A stretch of 64,000 nucleotides of DNA from Onchocerca volvulus. Lineage: Eukaryota > Nematoda > Chromadorea > Rhabditida > Onchocercidae. The stretch spans positions 25,907,832 to 25,971,831 of the forward strand of contig HG738137.1 in NCBI GenBank assembly GCA_000499405.2, written 5' to 3'. The notes beneath the pieces were generated by a model. It had not been told where the DNA came from, searched no databases, and worked only from the letters and a program-made list of their open reading frames with translations. Of this stretch, positions 51,386 through 62,500 are shown in pieces (positions within the stretch are counted from its first letter, which is position 1; every line of letters starts with the position of its first letter). Both the position numbers and the translations under genes were made by a program.

Positions 51386-51460
51386 CCAATCAAAAAATAT
51401 TTGTCTGAGATCTCTCAGATAGTTTCCCAATCAAAAAATATTTGTCTGAGATCTCTCAGA
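51386..51460. promoter_or_regulatory. 41-bp tandem duplication carrying a palindrome, upstream of ELO
   Basis: CCAATCAAAAAATATTTGTC followed by TGAGATCTCTCAGA occurs at 51386-51419 and identically at 51427-51460. Each copy ends in TCTGAGATCTCTCAGA, in which TCTGAGA and TCTCAGA are exact inverted repeats with a 2-bp centre. Each copy also starts with a CCAAT box. The pair lies 340-415 bp upstream of the ELO start codon, so a promoter element is plausible but unproven. Confidence 0.45.
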
Positions 51461-51799
51461 CCAATAATTCTGTTTATTTTTAGTTCAACAAGATATTATG
51501 CACGATAAGCATTCAATGTTGATTCGCTCAACGAATCCACTCCTTTTCCTGTATTAATCCTTTCGTTTCACACTTTCACGTTGTTCACGTTTTATTCATG
51601 ACGTATGTTTACATTCACATTTTGCTGATCTTTTCGATCGATTGCAATATCATTTGCATGTATTTAAATTAGCAAAAATCATCGTCATATATCTGGTCAG
51701 ACGAACATTGTAATTATTGAAGAAACGCAGATCGGCGAAATTCGCTCCTCCAATTCCAATACACATCGCAGCTCGCTTCTGATTAATGCTAATTAAAAT

Positions 51800-52654
51800 A
51801 TGGGTGGAAATGGAGTGGATTACGATGCGCACATGTTGATAGAATGGATGGAACAGCGTCGTCCTCTGTTTATGATTCTCATTATTGCATATGCCTTGTT
51901 TGTAGTTCATGTCCCGCGAATCTGGGGAAGAAAAAGAAATCGAGAATTGGCTTCGATCATCTTTTATTGGAATGCTTTCAATGCCTTGACAGATATTGTC
52001 CTGTTTCTTGGCTTGTTACCGGAATTTTTAAGTTCTTTCCATGAAGGCTTCTACTCAAGTTTATGCCTGACCGCTGGGCTCTACAAGAACCCGAGGTCAG
52101 GCAGGGCGATATTCACCTTTCACATTAGCAAAATCTGGGAATTATTAGATACGGTACTTGTGATTTTGGACGGACGTAAGACGAATATTCTGCACGTGGC
52201 TCATCACATCGTCGTTTCCATTTCGATGATCTACAGTTATCAACACATCGGCGCAGTGGCTCGATGGATTGCCATCACCAATCTTGCTGCTCACTCTGCG
52301 CTTTATTCTTATTTGGCAGCTCAAAGTTGCGTTTGGAAACGTCGCACACGTAGCGCACGTGTGATCGACGGCATACAAATTGCGCAGTTCCCTATCTGTT
52401 TGTTTGGCCTCATCAAAATACGTCAATTTCTGAATGCCAAGAAGAAATGTGAAACAAGTTATAATGGGCCATGCATTATAATCTACTCATCTTTTTTCAT
52501 TCTGTTCATTCAATTTTACATCAACAAATACGGAAAAAACAGCATCAACAGAGAAGTTTTCAAAAGCGATTCAAAAGGTTCAGAACTTTTCATTTCTTTT
52601 AAAACGTTCATCTCAATTGTCAACAGGACTATAGGACGTATTTGGGGATTTTAG
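51800..52654 (+). CDS. ELO-family very-long-chain fatty-acid elongase, single exon
   Basis: A 284-residue 3-ketoacyl-CoA synthase of the ELO family, the condensing enzyme of ER fatty-acid elongation. Seen: KIWELLDTVLVIL (KxxExxDT motif, about residues 114-121), the histidine box HVAHH (HxxHH, about 135), and NLAAHSALYSYLA (NxxxHxxxYxY, about 175). Several hydrophobic helices are spread over the length as in this multi-pass family, and length is normal. The histidine box has V-A where most relatives have aromatic residues, so substrate preference may differ. The gene has no intron, unlike every other gene in the window. The C-tail lacks an obvious KKxx signal. The stop is 12 bp from the stop of a minus-strand open frame. 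Confident in family; subtype unknown. Confidence 0.9.
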   Translation: MGGNGVDYDAHMLIEWMEQRRPLFMILIIAYALFVVHVPRIWGRKRNRELASIIFYWNAFNALTDIVLFLGLLPEFLSSFHEGFYSSLCLTAGLYKNPRSGRAIFTFHISKIWELLDTVLVILDGRKTNILHVAHHIVVSISMIYSYQHIGAVARWIAITNLAAHSALYSYLAAQSCVWKRRTRSARVIDGIQIAQFPICLFGLIKIRQFLNAKKKCETSYNGPCIIIYSSFFILFIQFYINKYGKNSINREVFKSDSKGSELFISFKTFISIVNRTIGRIWGF

Positions 52655-52666
52655 TTAGATATGGTG

Positions 52667-52955
52667 TTATGGAAATCGAAGATGACCGAAGAAGGCTCTT
52701 AGAATCCACCCCAGAATTGGGTTGTCATTATTCTGGCCAGTAATGTTTTTCCTAGTCAAGTTCAAAGTTTTATCGCTTTTAATGCTTCCAATTGAGGAAT
52801 ACTGAACTTTAAATTTCCTGAAATGTTCGAGTATCATTTGATTTGGACAATGTCCTTTAACACTTCCATTGTCATATGTGATAACACAGCCTGGAAAAAC
52901 TTGAGTGTCACTAAAGTTACACCTAAGATTGTCGCTTACAGCAAAAATAACAAAC
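52667..52955 (-). CDS. Hypothetical terminal exon, glycosylated Cys-containing protein
   Basis: Not recognised. On the minus strand a consensus acceptor (AATTTTTCAG) at 52956 is followed by 95 open codons ending in TAA at 52667. The translation starts near FVIFAVSDNLRCNFSDT and has three cysteines, several N-glycosylation sequons (NFS, NGS, NLT, NIT) and a Gly/Pro/Trp-containing C end (ILGWILRAFFGHLRFP), which is less AT-driven than random frames here. No start codon or upstream exon is seen; they could lie beyond the gap at 53042. It converges tail to tail with ELO. It may instead be a chance frame. Confidence 0.3.
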
Positions 52956-53041
52956 CTGAAAAATTGATTTCTGAAGAAAAGAAGGCTTAGAATTGATTTT
53001 CCCTTCAATAATTCTTAATCCTTTCATTCATAATAACCATG

Positions 53042-53049
53042 NNNNNNNN
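53042..53049. other. Assembly gap (8 N)
   Basis: Run of eight N; true missing length unknown. Confidence 0.95.
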
Positions 53050-56000
53050 AAGCAGTCATTACGGAAATTGCTTCACATCCATTTTTCTTAAGGGAAATCA
53101 AAACAATCAGTCACTGATAAGAAGAGGAAGATGGAAAATTCAAAATCCGCTTGTCACAATTTTGTAACGATACAAAACATTAAACAAAGTCCAGTTTGTT
53201 AATTTAGTTGATGAAAAAATAAACAAAATAAAGAGTATTATGCTAACTGTCGCTGAAATCGCGAGGATAAAAGAAGAAAATCAGTGATTCCTTTGTTTTA
53301 AATTCGACATTGCATATTTGCTGTATTCGATTGTGAAATGATTTTTTGTCTATCAAGTTAATGAGCTTTAAAAAAGCTCTCTTTCATTATGCCCTAACCA
53401 AAACAAAGGAGCTTTCTTGTCTCTCCAAAATGATACCAGGTTCCTCCATCCGAATGAGCGTACTGAGTACAAAAATCATTTCAACGAGTAAGCTGTCATG
53501 AGCTCGGTCGGATGGTCCAGCTCGTGGTATATCAATTTTCTTCTTTGCGTAACCCTATCTATCCTTTTTTTTTTATTATAATTTCTTCATGAAAGTTGTC
53601 CTTTGACAATGTCGGAATTGTATTGTTGATGTAATTGTTGATATAGTTACTGATCATAATAAAGGTTTAATTACCCAAGTTTGAGATTCGTTTCCAAGTG
53701 AGTAAACAACAAAATTGAAGAAATTTTGAGAACTGAAGAACAGAATTCAACCTATTATTTTGTCCCGATCAGAAAGAAAAAGCGACATTAACAAAGGTCT
53801 GATTGCAAGTATTTTGAAATATAAAAAGGAAAAGTATCAACCAGTCAGTAAGCAAATGGTATTAGTCACAGTATCGTACTATTCATTTACGAAGAAAAAT
53901 AACAATGCATTAAATCAAAGGTTTTTATTTGAAATTGATTTTTACGATACATGCAAAGAATAGCGGAATTCGCTATGAATTTTCGCAGCTTACCCGAGAT
54001 ATATGTGCACTATTGAAATGTACGCTGAACTAATCCTGTAAATTCTGCCGTTAATGTTAGCAAGGAAAGAAAATATAGCATTTCAGCATTGATGACATGT
54101 AAATATGAAGATATGAAAAGAATGATAAGTGATTTCACTTTAACAAGATTGAATTGTATTTTTGCGGGAATTGTCTTAATTAGCGGTCTTTATATTGAAA
54201 AACTTGACAAATTTATAAAAGTTCTGACCTATGGCAAGAGTAAAAGAAAGGACATAAACAGAATAGATATGAAGAAATGCGTGCTATTAACTAAAAAAGA
54301 TTGGAGTTCGACTGCAAAAAAAGTGTGCGATGTAAATAGTCTTCCAACAACTTGTCCCGAAATCCCATTTTGAATCAATAAATACATTAACTATTGAAGT
54401 ACTAACAATATAATTATCTGTTTCCGAAGCAATATGAAAAAAGCTGTAGCAATCAGTTTTGTATATGATCATTTGGATAATATTAACTTTTGATAATACC
54501 TCAACAGATTCTCAAATCGTAGCGCCCATTTGACACCAAAATTGAAATGTACAATTTTGAGGCAGCAAACCATATCTTATTGTTTAATAAAATAAAAGAA
54601 TGCATACATTTAATGAAACGGTTGTGGAAAGTGTTACAAATTATGGAGATATATATCCGATGAAATCATATGAAGCTAATTATGTTGACGGAATTGTACG
54701 TATTTTGGATCAGGAAAGAATTAAAATTCTGGCTCACTTCATTGCAATGGTTTTGTTTGTGACTGACCGGAGAAGACTGTATAAATTTTCTAGAATTGAA
54801 GAATTATACAATCGATTTTAAACTCAGATGTCTTTCAATGTTGCAACAACGACCAGATCAAAATAATTCAGAATTATTTAAGTAAAGAAAAACTAACACT
54901 CATGATTCTAAGCTCTAAGTTTTAGAACATTTTTTCTTAAAACATTTTTCATTTTAATGCAACAAAACATAAATCATTGTACTTATTCAACAAAAATTTA
55001 TTGCTTCATTTAAGATTTTTTGTACTTAAAACAGCAATAAAAGGTCATTTTGTTTATTTATTCGGAATTTACAAAAATGAGAAGCATAAGAAGGATTGAT
55101 TGCACTCGTTGGTACTTACAACTTTTCATAATGAAATTCGGGAATGAAGTTAGAGATTTTCCTGATGGATTCTGAATAAGCTTAGTTTCTGAACAAAGAA
55201 TCACTTGGTCTTGGCTTACTCCGCTCACTGCTGCTGCATTCTTAAAGAGAATCCTTCGCTACACAGCAACTACTGAACTTATTTTTAAGTAATCCAGTGG
55301 AAAAGATCAGTATGGTAGCGATCTCAGCGATCTATTATAATGACAAAGTATCTATAACTGCCAATGTGATCTATTTCCAATCAATTTTTCAAATTACGCA
55401 AACTATTTTAAGCGTAAATATTCTCCTATTTCAGTCATCATGCACTATGTTCATGAGGACCTTCCTTTCTTTTTCAGATACAAATGAAAGAATGGCGAGC
55501 AGCCAACTTTTACTTACTAATACCACTTACACATCAGATTCGATTTTTGAGCAACTTCTGCAAATGCTTTTTATCTGAATGCAGTTATAAGGAACTGATT
55601 TTTCTACAAAAAATAATATTTTCTATAAAAATGGAAAGTAGTCATCGACATCTTTACCTGTTGAAAATCCATATAGCATATGAATATATCAAAAAAAAAA
55701 AATTATATAATACGTGAACCGTGAATAATGAACAACGAAAATGTTTCTTCATTTTCGAAAGGAATGCTTTACTTGGTTGTAACAGGATTTTTTAATACAT
55801 CTGCTGCATTATTTAATCTTCACGGATAATAGTTATGAAATGAAGGATTAAAATAAACTAAGGTTTCTAAATATCGAAAAGCATCCATACATACATAAAA
55901 AAGAAGTTGCATAGCCATAGTGGCTTGCACCTATGGATACCATAAGTAAAGCAAATTCATATGTAATCGAAAAAGAAAAAACGTATAGAAAGTTCATATT

Positions 56001-56540
56001 CAAAGATCTACACAACAAATATAAATTTTGATTGAAAAATTTCCCAAAATACAAAGTATCAAATTATTATGCATAAATCAACAGAGAATATAGTTAATTG
56101 ATGGAAGCACTTTTACGCTCTGCCCAAGAAGATGCTGCAGAGGATGTTAGTGATGATGGTATTTCTCGCTCGAAACCATAGAAGCCCTCACTTGATCTGA
56201 AAATTATTTCATACTAATATGATAGTGAAAAAATCATGAATCAGCAAAATAGAGTGAAAGATCAACAGAATAAAATTCTTCATTGGAAATGATCTAATCG
56301 CAAATATAATGAAACGATTGAAGAATATGTGGTATTATGAAAATTTCCAAAAAAAAAAAAACGAATACGAGGAAATATCAACTGCTTTGATCTATCTTTT
56401 TCTATTTTGCTCTGATGATTTACTATTAAATGCAAGCTTTGTCAAATATTTTCTTAAGATTTATTATAAATTTTGAAATTTAAATGTGAAGCAATCTATG
56501 ATTAAACGCAAGCAGCATTACAAATCCTAAATATTTTTTT
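53050..56540. other. Intergenic region between ELO and the hnRNP U-like gene
   Basis: No recognisable gene. Several plus-strand open frames (53760-53963, 54089-54373 with one hydrophobic stretch, 54600-54821) have codon-like runs but no motif, start context or splice support. A short frame at 56101-56181 (MEALLRSAQEDAAEDVSDD...) is described in the findings. Confidence 0.45.
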
Positions 56541-59500
56541 TTATTCAGACATTAAATATTTGTTCAATAAGTAAAAGTATCTATCAATACAATCACTATA
56601 TTCTGCCGAAGTTAACCTTCGTTAAAACATGCACAAAGCATTAGCGATTGATCAGGCACTTTTTTTTTGAAACGTATAAAGTTTATGGAATGTATGTCAC
56701 AAAAAAAAAGTAAGATACCTTGTCTCTGTTGGTGACGGCTGTCCGTTCAATTGATTATTCTCACAAGCACTTGTATTCGTTGCAGTTAAGGAAATGTCTG
56801 GAAATAGTGACAAAATTAGTAAGTATCTTCTATAAAAAAGTTTGGTCAAATAAGTCATATCTTAACTTTCAAAACAATTATAGTAGTAACCGTTAGAAGT
56901 CCGTGTGTTTGAATTATTCACCAGCTTTGAATCATTTTGCCGCAATGGCTCCCCTCGACGATTTCGGCGTTTCTGACACCACGGGCGAGCCTCTTCATTG
57001 AATCTAAATAATTTTGTTCATAAACTTTCGTTTATAAATTAGTTGCAAAACACTGGAACTCTAAATACTTTAAACGCATAATAAATTATAAGTTACCGCA
57101 GGACAAGATCAATAGCATCACCAATCCGTTCCAGTGGTGGTTCTACGAAGAAAACATCTTCAACCGGTTCCATCTCAACATTTGGTATTGAAAACATCGC
57201 TGAAAATGTTTGAATTCATTGTTTTTCTAATTTCGATGCAAAGGCAAGAACACATATAATTGGCGTCAAGTCATTTTTAAAATAATATTGAAAGGCAAAA
57301 AGAACTGTAAAGAACTTCTATGCAATATTTTAATCAATATTCTAACAAAAGCGCTGGAGTAAATACTACGCTAGGTAGATCCCAATAAATCTAATGGGTA
57401 CAATCTAGTAAAAACAGTTTTAAAACGATGTGTCTCGAGCAAATGTAGATTCCGTTTATGAAAAAAGTTGGAAAGAAGTTTTTAACTTCTACAAGACTCT
57501 GACAATCGATAAGACTTTAAATAAAATATATTTTTCTTTTTATAAGAAGAATATTTCTTCTTTCTCCTTTCAAAGCATAGATTTTGCTCAAAATGTGAAA
57601 AATCACCTTTTAGTTCCAACATTGCTTCCACCGGTATCGGTCCAGCTCCATCCATTCGCGACTGTTTCATTTGTCTGGCAATCATTTCCTCTTCTGACGG
57701 AATTATAACGACACATTTGCGCTAGAAATGTTCAAAATTAAATTAGCAAAAGAAAGAAAAAACCATGTAGAAGCGACAAATCTTAGGTTTGATGATCAAA
57801 AAAAATATTTGCAGGCAATATAAACAGGCTATCTATTAATAACTGAGAGAAAGCAATGCTGGAATATCTGACTTGAGAACAAGACAGATTTCTTGTGATT
57901 TAAATTTCCTTTTTTTGTTTTATTTCTAAGACACTAGAAAAAATATCAAATATCTACCAAAGAACCAATTAGTTACTTGGAAATCTTTGAATTGAGATAG
58001 CTTCCGTCTTCTTGCTTCTTTTGAAACGTTAGTCTGGTCAATGATATAATTTCTACGCCGTCTGCAGGCTAAATGTAAAGAACGATTGAGTGCTTTAGCA
58101 ATAAGTCCCATTATCATATCCCATCGACCCTGAAATGTCCTTCGGAACAACAAAAATATTTAATATCTCCGAAATTATATGGCATACGACTTCTGATTAG
58201 ATAAATCTTCTAACTATATATATTCAGTAACTTACCTGATGGACCCTACTCCTTGGTATTCCATTAACTTTCATTGCTGCAAGTATTGTATCAGTACTTA
58301 ATAAAGTCCACTGCTCTTGCGGATGTTCACGGAGATACTGTCTAACCCAAGTAGTTTTGCCAACTCCCGGCAAGCCCACCATCATCAGAACCTAGAAATT
58401 TTCCAATTTCATTGATATTATTTGAAGTTCAACATGACTGTAACTACAAAATTGGAATTTCCAGCTGGAAATAATTTTAAAAAAGGTTTTCTGTGAATCG
58501 TTATGTTCTATAAAACTGTTCAGTAAACAGTTCTACAATTTACTGACAAAAGTCACCTACCGTGCATTCACTTTTGCTTGATGGTGGTATTGGACCTCGA
58601 ACAAGTAAGGTTCGATCTAATTTGCTGAAATAAATGGGTAAGGTGCTAATGCTTAATGCTCTTTCCTTTTGTAGCTCCGTAATTGATATCCATCCTTCAC
58701 ATTGACTATCACCGTAGTTCACCGACAGTTTGTAATTCTTGGTACAAATATGGGGAAAAACAATGTCGTTTTCGTTGAAATTAACTTCGGAAAAAGCCAC
58801 TCCCAAATATTCTATATTCTTCCAGAAATGTATTTTGCCTGATGCCAAATCCTGAATAATTTACGAATAGTTTGGTGGATTTTTTCACTATATAAATTGT
58901 TAAAACTATAAAAGAAAAAGCAAAATTTATTCATAAACTTACCAAACATGAAGTTATAACATCGCCAACTTGACAAGGCTCACCATAGTCAGTGAAAAAG
59001 TTATTTGTAGCTTTCTTTGCCAATAAATCATATGCATAAGAATGGGGTGCTTCCCCGAGCTGAAAAAAAGTGAAATGATTAATAATTAGTGATACTGTCT
59101 AATCACACAAGCAGTACATGCAAAAATCACTAACTATTAAATTCCAAATCGTGTATTGGAAAGTCCAAAGCAAAAATATCTATTACTTATAATGAGGAAT
59201 TTTATGCGACAAATATAGAGAAAAATTAACAATATTTGAAGAATTCTGAGTCGACCATCCAATACGAATATTATGAGCATCTATCTCTTCGAATGGTAGA
59301 TGCTTGATTGGTAAACAGTCCAACAGCTATAAAGAGTTATTCATTTGCTGCTAATTGAACTTAAAAAGAAATATATTGTTCAAGTTGCAATAATAATGAT
59401 AAAAAGAAAAAGAACAACTATATTTAATCTTTAAAGCGAAAACAACTGACGACAAACGAGGAAAAGATGGGACAAATAAGTTTCAAACCTTGATTTGGAA

Positions 59501-62500
59501 TATAACAGGAGGGAAATCAATTATATTTGTAGGAATTCGAATACCATATGTCGATCTAGCTCCGCCCCACATTAGAGCAAAGCCATCGCCGTTATCTGGA
59601 TCGATGATTTCTTGACAAGTCTCACTTGCTTTCACATTCAAATCTGCATTGTCTAAATGCAAACTTTCATTAACCTAAATTTTAAAAGCGATCTAAAATC
59701 TAGTCATTCCTACCTTTAATTCAATCAATTTAAAACGAGCAAATCCTTCGAGATATGGAACTTCAATAATGAATAGGATCTAACGAGCAAATTAAATGAA
59801 GTCTGCTTCACTTACACTATACTATTTTGACAACTGCTATCGAGAGCTATTTTAAAGAAACATCTGATGTGTAACTGTATCAGGTACAAAAAGAAACAAT
59901 GCACTTAATATCCAGAATGATCTGATGATCCTGATGTTATGATTACTTCTAGAAAATTCTAAATTCCATATGGATGGATTACAAGAACCGGGTAGATCTA
60001 TGGCTAGGTATTGTTGAAAAACAATATATATATATATATTCCCATAGCTTCAAAAAAAAAAAAATTTAGGAGAATGCGCTAATCAATAAATAAGTGAATC
60101 TAAATTAATTGGAATCTAACACTAACTATATTTGAATAAAGTCCCGTAAAAAGATTACAGAAATCAACTTCAATTTGCTCGTCGCCGGGTACCGGTTCCT
60201 CCTCTTGTATTGCATTCTTTTTGGTGGATTTTTTCCGAGTTACACCTTCGATTATGATTTCTTCATCTGAATCAGGCACCGGTTCTCCATGGAAATCTGG
60301 CAGCGGTTTGTCTTCACTGTCATCTTCTTCATATTTTTCGTCCAAAGGTAATTGTTCATATTGCTGTTGGTTTTGTTTTTCTATAATGTATGTAAATTGA
60401 GTCAGAATATCTGCTTCATACAGTGAAACCGTGAAAAATTATGGCGTCCAGGACTGTCCAAAAATGACAAAGTTAATGGTGGATAACGGGGGGGTGGCAG
60501 CCCAAAATACTCTAATTGATGACAGATGAATGCAGAAATGATGACAGTATAACTTGATAGTGTTCAGGGGAATGATCTTGGTAATTGAACACTTAAAAAT
60601 TAAAATCACTTTATTCCACAAATATGATAAAGTATTCTTATTTTAATGAAAAGCTGCACCATATACACAAACCTGAAGACGCTTGCTCAGCTGCTATTTC
60701 CAACGACTGTAAACTTTTTAGCACGTCACTTGCTTTCTGCAGTAAGCGTCTTGGATCTCGCAGCAAATCCGCCGATATATCTGGTTTTCTGAATGCAGAA
60801 ACTTGATAACTTAATTTTTAATAGCGAAAACTAATAGATGTGCACATTTCCCAGAGAAAAATACAATACCAATAAAATAATACAGCTTATCCATTACCTT
60901 TCTAGATCTTCTCTCTCCCCAATTTCGGCAGATATTTTTTTGTTCTCTCCAGAAAGATTGCTAGATATCGAAAGTTCCTCATTCACTGTGGCACATATGA
61001 TTTCTTCGACGACACATGCAACAACCTCCCTTTCGAAGTTATTCACACTTTCTGTTGGTAAACGAGAAATAAACTGAAAAAAAAAAATAGCACTGCAAAA
61101 TCTAAAACTTTTAGTTTTAAATAATAAACAATAGTCACTTATTCCAATTCAACAATTGCAGATTGCTTTTCATTAAATTATCAAGACAAAAAAGCTAATA
61201 TAGTTGCTTTGCAATTCACTAAATGTCGAAGTTAATTTAGAAAAATTTTAAATGGCTCATACATGAAATAATTTCACCCACCCTAGCTCTGTCCGGTTAA
61301 TTGGGTTGTATTTTTAATGAACTTCCAGAATAAAATAAATAATTTCAAATGTAAAAACTACTTCCTCTGCAAAATGAACCGTATCATTCAAATTCGATAT
61401 TGGTTGCAATGGAATTGAAGTATCGTTTTCTTGAAGCAAATTGTTTGACGCTGAAGATGATCCCTGGCTAACATCTAATGAATGCACTAGTTCATGATCA
61501 GCGGCACAAATTACTGAAGTTTCAGACATCATATCGATATCGATTTTTTCTGGTTCGGCAATGGGAACTGGGAGATTTTCCTCCAGTATAGTAGGATTTG
61601 AGATCGTAATTATGCTTGTCTCCCGTTGCCCTGTCTCTGTATTATTTTCGTTCACATCTAGTTGAGGAGCAATTGGAGGCGACGGAATATTACCTAAACG
61701 AGCAAATACGGCTTGCAAAGCGGAAGCCATTTCTTTTATTCGTTCCGAATCAATTTTCGTAACTGAAACAGCAATATTTGAAGTAGATGATTCAGTGGAA
61801 TGCAAAGGTTCGATCGACGTTTCCGGCGGACTTCTGTGACAGGGAATTGATGGAGGAGTTCTGATAGATAACGGAGAATCGCTTGAATACGGGGTTGTTG
61901 GTGTCATCAATGATACGTGATATCCCTCTACGATTTCCTCCATATTGTCATCGCTCGGATGATCTACTACTGATATATTTTCGAAGGCAGCATTTGACGT
62001 GGAAGGCATTTTTTTAGAGCAAGGTAAAAGTGGTGGTGGTGGCGGCGGTGGTGGTAGCTGTGCCAACAGACGCTTTTCGTCGATGCTAGTACCTGTAAAT
62101 ACTGAACAAAGTGATACAAAAATATGCACCCTTTCATCAATAAAATACGTAAAAAGAACTCTTAGTTGATAGAATTTTGACTGCTCAATATCAAAAATAT
62201 CTGCCAATGAATGAAATGGGAAAAATGAAAAAAATATAACAAAAAAAAAAAAAAAGAAAAATGATATGATAATCAGGATTAAAAGATCATCAATTGCGGC
62301 AGCTAGTCTACTGGTAATAGCGTGACCTCATAGTTTAACTTGCTGAAAGAAGTTCACAATGCTAACCGTTGAAAGGAAGTAACTTGTCATAATTCTCACA
62401 AAGAATTAGAGAAAATAGAATTGACAAAATTTTTGAAGAAATTTTCATGAATAAAGATAACATGAATCATCGAAAGACTAATTTCAGAACTGGCAAGCAT

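Larger units (their letters stand above)
49255..51799. other. SLO-2 3' flank and ELO upstream region
   Basis: Contains the 3' UTR of the SLO-2 gene, an AT microsatellite (50096-50115), and a tandem duplication with palindromes (51386-51460) about 340 bp upstream of the ELO start. Small ORFs such as 50304-50537 and 50473-50715 have no recognisable motif and AT-driven composition. Confidence 0.5.

Noticed and set aside
56777..56820. Plus-strand TTGCAG|TTAAGGAAATGTCTGG with a following GTAAGT, looking like an SL exon
   Set aside because: The same bases are explained by a phase-consistent minus-strand exon (56719-56797) of the hnRNP U-like gene.
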